Below the pieces are notes generated by a model, which saw only the letters and a program-made list of their open reading frames with translations, was not told the origin of the DNA and did not search any database. From Lumbricus terrestris (taxonomy: Eukaryota > Annelida > Clitellata > Crassiclitellata > Lumbricidae): DNA of 64,000 nt. A program made the translations under genes and the position numbers. The stretch covers positions 12,589,976 to 12,653,975 of the forward strand of contig OX457047.1 of NCBI GenBank assembly GCA_949752735.1. The letters are read 5' to 3'. Numbering within the stretch: position 1 is the stretch's first letter; each line of letters begins with the position of its first letter. This document shows, in pieces, positions 34,800 to 46,298 of the stretch.

Positions 34800-35300
34800 T
34801 TATTTTTTTGTATTGAAGCTTTATTCATTTTATTGCATCAATAATGAGGTTTGTTGACATAACTTACCATCTTCAATTCTTCATGCTAAATCATGCACGA
34901 TTATCGAACTATGTAATAGAAACAGTTTGGTGCAATAACAAGGTATGTTGACTTATACCAGATGACGTGTGCGTGGCATTGCAGCTGCTAGAAAACACTT
35001 TGTCGGCATAACCTGCTATTGCACCAGAAATGATACTACTATTGCAATAACCCGATTTGGAGCAAAATGCGTAAAATAATAATAGTAATTTCATCTTTCG
35101 CATTGTATAATGTGCCAATTTCGTTAGAAACAATTTTAAGGTACACATTGCTTAAAATAGCTTGTTGATATGGCTTGTCGTCAAATGTCTTCGATACAGC
35201 AGTTTGAAGTGCTAAATCTTTTAAATCCCCATTGACAAAGGCACCTCGCTCAACTAATGACGGTGTACAAGTCTGGCCAAAACTCACGATTTCCGACATA
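34800..35300 (-). CDS. Hypothetical frames, unknown
   Basis: Two overlapping minus-strand frames (35299-35039 and 35148-34909) contain SLVERGAFVNGDLKDLALQT, KPYQQAILSNVYLKIVSNEI and ISGAIAGYADKVFSSSCNAT. One frameshift near 35090 would connect them. I recognise no family. No transposon edge is visible around them, so a small host gene or an eroded exon remains possible. Confidence 0.25.
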
Positions 35301-35343
35301 CCTCGTTAACCTCGTTATTGTTCCAAGCACTTCAATTTTAATA

Positions 35344-35600
35344 ATAGGAGATGAGTTCTCGACCTAAGGGAGTCTATTTGGCTCCTGGGGATGAGATCAG
35401 TGAGGTGGTTTCCTATTGCCTTCCACACAGACAATTGTATGTGAGCAATTTGTCAAATGTCACTAAGTGGTGGCTTCAGGTAGATTCGAACCTGCGACCA
35501 AAAGAGCCACAATGCACCGAACTTACTGCTACACCAATAACAAGGCGGCTGCCACGTTTGCCTTGCCCTAAGGCCACACCAGTTGTAGGACATTATCCCC
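35344..35600 (-). mobile_element. tRNA-derived SINE
   Basis: On the minus strand, GGTTCGAATCTACC (35480-35495 region) is a good B box. An A-box-like TTGGTGTAGCAGTAAGTTCG lies about 50 bases upstream in transcription direction. The downstream body has no tRNA structure. No tail or target duplication was identified. Confidence 0.55.
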
Positions 35601-35736
35601 CGTATATTATCCTCCCCGGGCAAAACACCCTCCATTTTGCATAGGATATTATCCCCCGGCCAAAATCCCACCTCTGTGCAATTAGTCTGTTTGTTAATTT
35701 AATTGATAAAACTTTTGTTTGCTGTGTCAATGCCGG

Positions 35737-36183
35737 TGACACGAAACGGAGTATCCCCCCTGAAAGCTATCGGTGAGGATGAATTAATCTATCCCCCCGG
35801 ATGGAATTAACCGGTCTATATTATCCGGGGGGATAAACCATACTATCCCCTTTTTGAAAAATGCGCATAATAAAAAAAATTTATGCTGTAATCAAAATTT
35901 AAAGCGACTCTAATTGTTTTAAGTGTCCCAAGCAATGCTCAGATCAAGGCAACTCGAATTTATTTAGGTACTGTGAGTGTTCTTAAGTGTTTTAAATGTT
36001 TTAAGTACTCTAAAAACAGAGCAAAACAAATTATCTAGTAGGAATAAACATACCTGCTAGTGCCATTGTTAAAAACAAAGCAGAAGAAAATTAATTTGCC
36101 CCAAAAAATACACGCGGAAGCGGTTTTTCGATTTTTTTATTTGGGGGATACAATTAATACGGGGGATACTCTATTTCGTGACA
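35737..36183 (+). mobile_element. 0.45-kb CCGG-flanked MITE, copy A
   Basis: The left end is TGACACGAAACGGAGTATCC; the right end, reversed, is TGTCACGAAATAGAGTATCC. CCGG stands at 35733-35736 and 36184-36187. Length is 447 bp, non-coding and AT-rich in the middle. Confidence 0.9.
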
Positions 36184-36187
36184 CCGG

Positions 36188-36635
36188 TGACACGAAACGG
36201 AGTATCCCCCTGAAAGCTATCCGGAGGGATGAATTAATCTATCCCTCCGGATGGAATTAACCGGTCTATACTATCAGGGGGGATAAACCATTCTAGCCCC
36301 TTTTTTTTAAAATGCGCATAATAAAAAAATTATGCTGTAATCAAAATTTAAAGTGACTCTAATTGTTTTAAGTGTCCTAGGCAATGCACAGATAAAGGCA
36401 ACTCGAATTTATTTAGTGACTCTCAGTGTTCTTAAGTGTTTTAAATGTTTCAAGTGCTCTAAAAACAGGGCAAAACAAATTATCTAGTAGGAATAAACAT
36501 ACCTGTTAGTGTCATTGTTGAAAACAAAGCAGATGAAAATTAATTTGCAAAACAAAATACACGCGGAAGCGGTTTTTTCGACTTTTTTAAATTTGGGGGG
36601 ATACAATAATTACGGGAATACTCTATTTCGTGACA
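36188..36635 (+). mobile_element. 0.45-kb CCGG-flanked MITE, copy B
   Basis: 448 bp, same family and orientation as copy A. CCGG at 36184-36187 is shared with copy A, and a third CCGG lies at 36636-36639. One element evidently inserted into the target duplication of the other. Confidence 0.9.
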
Positions 36636-36651
36636 CCGGCACCGACAAGAC

Positions 36652-36933
36652 TTGCTAGTGCTACTGCGATTCAGATGCAAACAAAAGACTTAATAGTGTA
36701 ATTTGGTTAATTTCTAACGCAAGAGTTATTAGTGTCATTTAAGTCAACAATTAAAACCTTTGAATGTTCTTTGCGACTTAAGTTAGAGTTAGGCAAGTCT
36801 AACTTAAGTCGCAAAGAACATTCAAAGGTTTTAATTGTTGACTTAAATGACACTAATAACTCTTGCGTTAGAAATTAACCAAATTACACTATTAAGTCTT
36901 TTGTTTGCATCTGAATCGCAGTAGCACTAGCAA
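36652..36933. repeat. Perfect palindrome, 136-bp arms
   Basis: Arms 36652-36787 and 36798-36933 are exact reverse complements by my reading, with a 10-nt spacer (GTTAGGCAAG). No coding frame, no clear target duplication. It begins 12 bases right of the CCGG that ends MITE copy B. Confidence 0.95.
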
Positions 36934-37720
36934 ATAGAATAATTATAGAATTTTGCCTCCGTTATTGGTTAGTTATTTGTAGCCAATGCCGTTAACATCT
37001 AGAATTATATTTATGATGAATGACAGCTTCAGGAACCTTAGGCGGCTAGTGTAATAAATTAATACTATATTTTTATCTGTGTATTGGTCTGTGGGGTGCT
37101 TGTTCATACATAATTCTTAACATACTAATATAGGCTACATCTTAACACATTCTTATAGATATTTTGGATGTACTATTTTCATTTTATTATATACAAATAT
37201 AAACCTATAAACCTTAACATATCCTTATAAACCAATGTATGATATAGATATTCACTTAAAATATGCCTATTCTTATATTTTTGCCTCAGTTATTGGTTAG
37301 TTATTTGTAGGTAATGATATCATAGATGGTGGGTTAATGTTCTACCTTGGGAAGCTTCTATCTGGGGCTTCTGTTCGTGTGTTTCTGTCGGTGAGGGATA
37401 ATGTCCGTTTACCGACCAGACCTGCACATCATTAGCTGAGTGAGATGCCTTTGTGCCTTTGTGCACATTGTGTTATAGATATGGAGACACATAAATTGCC
37501 ATTATTATTATCATTATTGTTGACTAACAATGCTGGTCAGCTAACCCCAGACGACTGCAAGATGATATGCTTTATAAGTCAATACGTCAACAAGTAAATT
37601 GCGACTGGCACATCATTATTAACAAATTCAAATGTATAAACTTTCAATAGTCACACAATATATAATTATGTGCTAGCAGTACATTTAAAATTAAACTGCA
37701 ACATATACAACATAGTTGAA
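36934..37720. other. Non-coding; LINE-like tail near 37440-37520
   Basis: A 37-base motif (TTATTGGTTAGTTATTTGTA) is present at about 36961 and 37289. ATGGAGACACATAAATTGCC followed by ATTATTATT at 37481 resembles a CR1-type 3' tail. Confidence 0.45.
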
Positions 37721-37726
37721 TAGCAG

Positions 37727-37895
37727 TTAAGCTAACACATACTCAGAGTATTTTGGCTGTATATGCTGTACATGAGGCCTGAAGTCATGATCTAATCCGT
37801 ATCCGTGGGGTAGGTAACGTCGTGTTCCTTGAGTTTCAACGGCAGTGGAAGGCGATTGATGATTATGCAAAGACGGAAAATGCTTCTTACCAAGT
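37727..37895 (-). CDS. Candidate terminal exon of a host gene
   Basis: On the minus strand a strong acceptor (TTTGTTTATAATTTTAG) ends near 37896. It is followed by an open frame to a TAA at 37727: LGKKHFPSLHNHQSPSTAVE, then RRYLPHGYGLDHDFRPH and PKYSEYVLA. It is not similar to any transposon protein I know. It is polar and rich in His, Tyr and Pro, like a cytoplasmic tail. Upstream exons would lie above 37912 and were not found, because that region is filled with repeats. No clear AATAAA follows within 130 bases. Confidence 0.4.
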
Positions 37896-38158
37896 TCTAA
37901 AATTATAAACAAATTCCATGTGTAATTTTTTTAAAGATTTATTATGCGATTTCATAATAATAAAGATAATGCCACCTGATAAATGTAACTGTATGCTGCA
38001 AATATCATTCAGCAATTATACGTCCTCCACGGGTGAGAGTTCACCTTCGGTTTCTCATATACAAACACTAATCTTTCCCTCTCTCAAGCACCAGTTCCCA
38101 TTAAAAATTTCTTGCATGGAGGCATGGGTTTCTCTCAATTCTAAGACAAAATTTCTAA

Positions 38159-38620
<462 letters not shown>

Positions 38621-38625
38621 GTCGG

Positions 38626-39065
38626 TGAAACGTGATATTCTATCCCTCTGAAAGCTATCTGGGGAGATGAATTAATCTATCCCCCGGAAAGAATTAACCG
38701 GTCCAGACTATCCGAGAAGGATGAAACATTCTATCCATTTCTTTAAATGCGTATGATTTAAATTTTTTTTGGTCTAATCAAATTTTAAAGTGACTCTAAT
38801 TGTTTTAAGTGTCCTAAGTGTTCAGAGAAAGCAAACTCGAAACTATTTTGTGACTCTCGATATTCTTAAGTGCTCCAAAGCCAAAGCAAAACAAATTATC
38901 TATTAGGAATAAACATACCTATTAGTGTCATTGTTCAAAGCAATGAAGATGAAAATTAATTTGCAAAAAACAAATACACGCGGAAGCGGATTTTCGGTTT
39001 TTCTTCGTTTGGGGGTTAATATAATTGTAATATGATTAATATGGGAAGTACTCCATTTCGGGACA
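38626..39065 (+). mobile_element. 0.45-kb CCGG-flanked MITE, copy C (diverged)
   Basis: It shares GAAAGCTATCTGGGGAGATG, the AAACATACCTATTAGTGTCA interior and the right end TTTCGGGACA followed by CCGG at 39066-39069. The left end is degenerate (CGG then TGAAACGTGATATTCTATCC). Confidence 0.8.
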
Positions 39066-39299
39066 CCGGCCTTTGCGCTGTAATTGCGGAGTATATGTCC
39101 AGTATTGACCGAATATGATAGAAACAAGATTTACAAATGGGGCATTCCATGCCAAATCAACACATTTAAAGAAAAAAATTAACATCATCTTTCCAATTTT
39201 GTTGAAATTTGGTATGGTGAAAAGTCACTATGAAAAACTTTCAAAACCAGAATTTTAGATTTTTGGGTCAACCGGTGCCCGAGATATAGGTCAATGAAC

Positions 39300-39418
39300 T
39301 TGACCGAAATTGACCAATTTCTGCTGACCAACCGATGTTCAAACTGCTGTATCTCAGCTCCTACTGCACATAGAGTCACAATTAAGATACCAAATTGAAG
39401 GTATTAAATAGTTCCTAT
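39300..39418 (+). repeat. Inverted repeat pair, left arm part 1
   Basis: Matches the reverse complement of about 47747-47860 (CTGCTGTATCTCAGCTCCTA, GATACCAAATTGAAGGTATT). The arm resumes at 44689 after the 5.27-kb insertion. Confidence 0.85.
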
Positions 39419-39878
39419 TGTGACGTTCCCCATTTTTATCAGACGCGTTCGCTTCGGGTCTGGCACTACCGGGTGGGAGCCCCCTTGCCCCCCCCGTTCT
39501 GTCAATTCCCAGTCGCCCGACCTTCCGCTCACGGTCAAAAGGGGTTGGCCCTAGTTGAACGTCGGTGTATTCCCAGAGATGGCCAACGGGGGTCCTAAGT
39601 CCCGCTGTTTGGTGTACCACCCCTAGTCCTACGTTCAGGGCCCCCTCCTTCTGTCATCTGTCATCGAGTTTTGCGCCGATTGTGGCTGCAGGCGGTCTTT
39701 TTTTTATGCTGCTGATTTATCTCGTTTTTCTCACGTTTCGCTATTTTGTTTAGTCTTTTATTTTTAACCGGACATTCGTCTCGTCACCGTCTCGCCGAAG
39801 GTGTCATTTTGATTTTCTTTTTGTGACGTTTCGTGGATTTTGGCGACGATTTAAATCGCGTTGGAATGTTCATAAACG

Positions 39879-42800
39879 ATGGATTTAAACGTACGCCATT
39901 ACACACGTGACCAGTTGCTCAGCCTGCGTACACACGGGTCAGTCTTGAATCCATCCATATGTACACTCGCTGACTCGCTTATCACTAGCAGACGGACCAG
40001 CCGTGGGTGGAGAGGCGGGCAACACCGACGACCTACCCCAGTGTACACCGAATCTGGGTCATCAGGCGTCGCTATCATCTCGGGAAATCGTCCGGTCAGA
40101 CCGCAGCTGCAGAATCAGAACCAGGCAGCTAACACCAGCGCTGACCACGTAGGCCTACAACACCTTGAGCCCGTTTTGATTCGCCCGCGTATCGCCAGAC
40201 ACGCGGTCCAGCACAGCAGTCTGACTCGCTTCGGTTGCCTCAATATACGATCCGTCAACAACAAGGTCGATGACGTCAGACTACTAATCGAGGAGGAGAA
40301 GCTGAGCGTGCTTGCCCTGACCGAGACGTGGCACGAGGACTCTGACTGCGTAACCATCAAGCGTCTACGTGGCCTGGGACTAAACGTGCTGGGAGCTGCC
40401 AGGCCGATTGACGATTAGCGGCGCCAGGGAAAGGCCAAATTTGTCAGTCATGGCGGCGTTGCCATCGTCGCCAAGCATGGCGTCGCCTTATCGAAGATCG
40501 ACCTTAAGCAGAAGACAACATCGTTTGAGTTCCTGTGCTGTCGGACGACCTCAAGAGGTTCCAGTCATTTACTCGTCGTCCTATACCGGCCTGGGTCGCA
40601 AACAACAACACCGCTGTTCTTTGACGAGTTATCTTCTCTTCTGTCAGCGCTCGCCAGTATGTCTATTCCTATCACCATCACTGGAGACATAAACATCCAT
40701 CTCGAGCGAGCGTTGGACCCAGATGTAGTCAAATACAACACGATCTTAATCGAGCTATGGCTTCCATCAGCATGTGCAGATTCCAACTCATCGACTGGGC
40801 GGTGTGCTGGACCACGTGATAACATCAGAGAACTCACTGCCACTTGATGTCTCGGTCATCGATGTTGGGTTGTCGGACCATATGCTGGTGTCATGGTCCA
40901 TCAGTATGGCACCACCAGCACCAACTTACACGACAATCACCAGACGCAAGTGGCAGCACTTCGACTCAGCTGCTTTTCTCGCTGAACTGTCACAATCAGA
41001 GCTGTGTGTGGTCAGCGACCCGTCGACTGATAGCTCTGCAGACGACCTTGCAGAGTCATTTGACTCAGTAATCAGAGGCCTCCTCGACAAGCACGCTCCC
41101 GTTTCAGAGTTCACTGTCCGGGAGCGTTCTAATCAGCCATGGTACGACAATGAATGCCGTGAAGCTAGGCGGAGGGCTCGACGTCTGGCCCGGCGCTGTC
41201 GGACAAATACTGCTGGTGCAGAGGAGAAGCAAACCTGGCGCAGAGCCCTACGTGCGGCTAGGAAATTGTCCCATCGCAAGGCTTCTGATTACTGGAAGTC
41301 CAAAATCACGTCGGCGGGCACAAACCAGCGTCAGGTGTGGCAATCAGTGAACCAACTGCTTGGAGAGACCAAAACTACTGCGAGTGCTGCGTCTTTCTCC
41401 GCAGCTACCTATCACGACTTCATGGACAAGAAAATAGCGGACATCCGAGCGTCAACATCTGAGGCAAGTGAAGCGACTTTCACTAATCGCCCAACTCCAG
41501 GCATGTGCGAGTTCCTCCCGATTACCACAGAAGAAGTCATTAAAGTCATTGCTGCATCTCCATCCAAGCAGTGCTCTCTTGATATACTTCCAACGTGGCT
41601 AATGAAGGAGGCGACTCCACTACTTGCGCCATTCATCGCTCGGATGTTCAACAATTCTTTCGCCATCGGCTGTTTTCCGTCCAAATGGAAGCACGCAATA
41701 GTCAAGCCCCTCCTGAAGAAAGCTGGAACCGAGGAATCGTCACCTGCCAACTTCAGACCTGTCTCCAATCTATCGTTCATTTCCAAAGTACTTGAGCGTA
41801 TTGCAAATCATCAACTGATTGAATCTCACCTTCTTCCTCGGTTACAGTCTGCCTACAGGCGTGGCCATTCCACCGAGACTGCGCTTCTGAAAGTCTACTC
41901 CGATTTAGTGAATGCCATCGACTCAGGCCAACTGGCGCTGCTGTCACTACTTGATATGTCGGCTGCATTCGACACAGTCGACCACGATATCTTGATGCAG
42001 CGACTGTCTAGTTCATTTGGGATCAAGGACAGAGCGCTCAGTTGGCTTGAATCCTACATAAGAGGACGCACACAATCAGTCCATTTGGCAGGAGAGGAGA
42101 CGGAGCCTAGGCTGGTCACCTGCGGTGTTCCACAAGGATCAGTGCTCGGCCCTCTCCTTTTTGTACTATATACGGCCGACTTGGAGAGGATCATAGAATT
42201 ACATGGATTGCTCCACCACTGCTATGCGGACGATACACAGCTTTACTTCTTCTGCGAACCATCACAAACAGCTGAACTGAAGCAGAGAGTGCTGCAGTGT
42301 ATTGAACAGATTTCAGAGTGGATGACATCCAACCGTCTGAAGCTCAATCCCTCCAAGACGGAGTTCGTATGGTGCACCACACTCAGACGCCGCCATCTAC
42401 TTGATGGCAGTACCTTCAACATCGGTGATTCAGAAGTCAACCCAGCTGACACCGTTCGCAACCTTGGAGTTCAATTTGATAGCTGTATGACCATGACGGC
42501 CCATGTGAGTCAACTCGTTCGAGGTTGTTTCTACCAACTGCGACGAATCAAAACCATCCGCAGATTCGTCCCAACCTCAACCGCCGTCACCTTAGTCAAC
42601 AGCTTCATTGTCTCCAGGGTTGACTACTGCAACAGTGTACTGGCGGGTCTTCCGGCTTGTCAGCTGGAGCGGATCCAGTCGGTGCTCAACTCCGCCGCAC
42701 GGATTATACATGGTCGCACACCATCCGACCATGTAACTGATCTGTTGCGTGACAATCTGCACTGGCTGCGGGTCCCTCAGCGGATTACATATAAACTATG

Positions 42801-43156
42801 CCTGATAACATACAAATCCCTACTTAACCTTATGCCGGACTATATATCTGAATTTTGCATTCGTGTAGCAGATAGTCGGCTAAGATCATCGTCGAGGGGT
42901 CTGCTACAGGTCCCACGGTCAACCACGAGATTTGGGGAAAGCTCGTTCTCTGTGTCTGGACCCACTGCATGGAACAGTCTTCCTGACTATGTGCGGAATG
43001 CAACCTCTCTGGAGGCATTCAAATCCAGACTGAAGACTTATCTATTTAAACAATCGTATAATTGCTAGTAACTTTTGAACTCTTGTACAGCGCCCTTTAC
43101 TTCGGCCTCGGCTGAGCTACAGCGCTATATAAATCGTCTTATTATTATTATTATTC
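39879..43156 (+). pseudogene. CR1/L2-type LINE, nearly full-length ORF2
   Basis: This is the least damaged LINE here. The endonuclease begins CLNIRSVNNKVDDVRLLI with ALTETWHED. A TAG at 40416 is read through in the same frame to GGVAIVAKHGV, LYRPGS and TGDINIHL. A one-base frameshift near 40754 joins the next frame, with the catalytic LSDHMLVSW. From 40774 to 43068 the 764-codon frame is intact: LLSLLDMSAAFDTVDHDI, GVPQGSVLGPLLFVLY, YADD at 42223-42234, VRNLGVQFDS, NSVLAGLP, LHWLRVPQRITYK, AWNSLPDYVR and FKSRLKTYLF. The 3' UTR ends GCGCTATATAAATCGTC with an ATT tail to 43156. Upstream frames (39879-40230) may be an N-terminal extension. Confidence 0.93.
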
Positions 43157-44688
43157 CCCCTTATTCACAAGGTGCCGCCGAGGGCGGCGCGGAAGGACGT
43201 AGTCCTACAATTGTTTTCTTTCACAACTAGGATCCGTTTAACCTCCACCTCATTCGTCCTCTTCATCCTAACGTTCTCGCCGTCTTACCCTACTCCGTCA
43301 TTCATGTCTATCGTCATCCTCGTCACCATTGTATTGTTCACAACTCGAGTCCCATCTTACGTCGGCATTGTATTGTTCTACTCGTCCGTCCCGACTAATT
43401 TCTTAAGGTTATCTGAACTAACCTTTCCATCGGCGCAGAATCTATTTCGTAATTGTCGCTGTCCGTCTTCGTCCTCATCACGTCTTTCGTCAGATTCAGA
43501 CACTCGAGACATTGTGTTTAAATAGCCTTAGCTATGTTTCTTCGATACAAGTATACAAGGATAAACAATTCACAAATAGCGCACCAACAATCCTTATACT
43601 AAAAATAGCATCCGTTCAGACAATCACACTCCGATACACGTGCTAACCTGAGCTATGCGGCCATAGAAATGGGCAAACTATGACCCTGGGTTTCCCTCGT
43701 TCACTACAATTATATTGACTCTCTTCAGTCAACACAAAACGTACCCTTGCCCCGTTCGGTTCCAGATCCTTCGTATTCCTCTCCTTCCGTCCTCCACTAT
43801 TCGATTTCGGCCATTCGTCCTATCCTCGAAATAGACGCGTGCCTTCTCGGTTCACAATAGTTCCAGTACGATCCGAGCAATCCGGATCAGTGCGAAATCA
43901 GCGATGCCGTCGTTTTCTCCACGTATTCCTTCTTATCGTCGTCCGGTCTAATAACCTCGAACTCAACAAAATCGGTTCACGAATCTCGATCTGTCATCCA
44001 GAGATACGGGCTGTCCTTGCGAATATGTTCCTCGACGTCTTCAGCGGTCGGCATTCCGGGTCGTAAGCGCTACACTTCCAAATCGTCTCCTCTCGAATCG
44101 TCTCGTTCGCAGACCGAGCGTAACCAGCTTCCAAACTATCCTTCACAATTTGATCCGTTTCCAAAATGCGGGCTGCTCCTCACGTCGTCCCTCCGTAGTA
44201 TCGCACTTCGTCTTCAACGTAACTGCCACATCGTCGTGGAATGTCCCTTCACGAAATCCTCAGCTCACATCGAATCTTTAACGCCGCCCTGGTCCATCGA
44301 TCGCCAGGGTGCGGAGGGCCGCAAGTCACCTCATCTCCGCGAACGAGCACAACGTAAAAGGCGTTCGTTCGTTAGCGTCACTCCCTTTTATACACTTTCA
44401 GACTTGCATCAGCAGAAAGGGCTATTTCGGCGTGCTCTCTCCCTTTGTCCGTCTGCCTCCGTCCAAAGTGAGTGCCGCAGTCCTTCTCCGTCTGCGACGC
44501 CATCGACGTGCAAAGACGCTTACTAAGCAGGTCGAAGTTCTCTCCTCGTCAGCGTGGTCCAGATTATCAGGTCTAAGTTCTCCCACCTCACACACGCACA
44601 TACATCCCTCATACACAAATACACACACACAGTTGACTATAATTGAAATTAAACTGGCGCTCTATAAGTAGAAACCTAGTTTCTCACA
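43157..44688. other. Pyrimidine-rich non-coding part of the TG...CA insertion
   Basis: Several open frames are present but none has a known motif and composition is strongly C/T biased. CACACACGCACATACATCCC and a short CA run lie near 44590-44635. Confidence 0.5.
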
Positions 44689-44910
44689 CTATCTGGTCAA
44701 AACACTCACAGTCATTCATATTTATTTGGGGGAAAATTCTGAGCAACTGTAACCTACTGATACTGACCTAGGTCAGTTTGCAAAATCACAATATTATCAA
44801 ATAATTCCCATGCAAAGCTTTCGTTGTTCCTAACAATTGGTGAAAATTTCAGAGTGGGCACTCATATAGTTCATTTACAGCGATTTTTAAAGGTTACATT
44901 GTTGTAATTC
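44689..44910 (+). repeat. Inverted repeat pair, left arm part 2
   Basis: Matches the reverse complement of about 47525-47746 (GAGCAACTGTAACCTACTGA, CTGACCTAGGTCAG, TTCCTAACAATTGGTGAAAA). Confidence 0.85.
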
Positions 44911-45300
44911 GCGACCGGCCATATAACATGACTATTTAACTGCCGAATCCCAGCTGTTAAAATCAATGATTTTTACACATTTCTTGTTCTAAGTTCTAGC
45001 ATTATCTTTCACAGCATGGAGTAAAATAATTAATTAGACTTATTTGCATGCTCACTGGTTCTTATTTACATATGTAAAGGAATTGTTTAGGTCCTCAATT
45101 TCATAGTTTTCCCTGCTGGCATAAACTAAAATGATAACATTATGACGTCGGTTGCAATTTTAAATAGCTTTTTATGTTATTGTAAGTGGAGTTGTGAGAA
45201 AATACCTCAAATTGACATACTGTTCTAATAGAATCTTAATATACGTCTCTCAGTATATCTGACATAGTCTTACAGATCATGTTGAGATCCATTCAAATGT
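44911..45300. other. No recognised feature
   Basis: AT-rich spacer between inverted arms with no gene or repeat edge. Confidence 0.5.
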
Positions 45301-45301
45301 C

Positions 45302-45870
45302 TTCTTCTTCTTCTTTAGTTTTCTGCCGTCAGGCAGGTTCATATGTCCAATGACGCCACGCTTATCTGTTCTGTGCATCCTCCTTTAGTCTTCTGTAACC
45401 ATCCTTTGCCATCATCCAGTCCAGTAGCATTGTTCTTGGTCTTCCTCTTGTCTTTTCCCCCTCCATTCTTCCTTCTATAATGTCCCTTACTATGGTGTCG
45501 CTCCTCAGGACATGGCCAATCCAGTTTCTCTGCCGCCTCCGTATTGTCTCCAGCATTGACCTTCTCTCTCCGACCATTCGCAGTATTTCTTCGTTCGTCT
45601 TGTGCTCCGTCCAGCTGACATGCTCCATTCGTCGCCAAATCCACATTTCGAAAGCTTCCAATCTTCTTATGTCATCCTTTCTCATTGTCCATGTTTCTGA
45701 CCCATACAGAACTACACTCCATACCAGCGTCTTGACCATTCTCTTTTTTATATTCCAATTTAGCTTTCCTCTGAGGAGTTCCCCTCTTTTGTTAAATGCG
45801 TCTTTTCCCATGACTATTCTTCTTTTTATTTCCACATGGCATCTTGCATCCTCTGTGACCATACTTCCTA
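45302..45870 (-). pseudogene. RTE-type LINE C-terminal fragment
   Basis: The minus strand encodes IKRRIVMGKDAFNKRGELL, VKTLVWSVVLYGSETWTMRK, FEMWIWRRMEHVSWTEH, RRRQRNWIGHVLRSD and RGRPRTMLLDWMM. A one-base shift near 45370 leads to the final WRHW. The tail on that strand is (GAA)n at 45300-45315. It is the same subfamily type as copy C (26843-28229). Confidence 0.85.
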
Positions 45871-46298
45871 GGTGGGCGTCATAAACAGTTAAAGATGACT
45901 GGATTGCAAACTACCACATCAGCTACAATACAGCTGCAGCTGTCTATAAAGGTTGGGGATAAGCTGTGTGCTCCATGTAGCAAAAAGATTTCAACTTTTT
46001 AACAAGCCCAGGAGAAACATAATAACTCATCAAAACGAGACCCTGAACCAATGACAATTGACCACTGATTTAGCGACGTCTTCAACTCGGTGTTTAATCT
46101 AGACGTCTCTGGGAGGGAAATTTCCCCCCCCCAGGATTGACATTTCCCCCCCAGAAAAATTTGACGAAATGATATTGGTTTTTAGTTACTGCTTTCATCA
46201 TTGTTTTACATGAAGTGTTATACTATACCGTGATATTATTTATTATTATATGATTATAATGACATTATCTTACAACTATAATAATATGATACTATCAT
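45871..46298. other. Non-coding; C-rich runs near 46125-46160
   Basis: CCCCCCCCCC-type tracts next to GATTGACATTTCC resemble the C-rich subterminal parts of the hAT elements in this window. No terminus identified. Confidence 0.4.

Larger units (their letters stand above)
39419..44688. mobile_element. 5.27-kb insertion with TG...CA ends and 4-bp TSD
   Basis: CTAT at 39415-39418 and again at 44689-44692 flanks sequence beginning TGTGACGTTCCCC and ending TTTCTCACA. The paralogous arm at about 47745 has the uninterrupted site AATAGTTCTATCTGG with a single CTAT. The insertion includes the LINE at about 39490-43156. The remainder (about 39419-39490 and 43157-44688) is pyrimidine-rich and non-coding. 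A solo LTR or another TGT...ACA element, later hit by the LINE, would fit; I found no internal LTR pair. Confidence 0.75.

Noticed and set aside
43172..44671. Overlapping Ser/Arg/Pro-rich frames as genes
   Set aside because: They follow from C/T-rich composition; no frame is favoured and no motif is seen.
39419..44688. Complete LTR retrotransposon
   Set aside because: TG...CA ends and a 4-bp duplication fit, but no pair of direct repeats and no gag, protease or integrase could be found; the only polymerase belongs to a non-LTR element.
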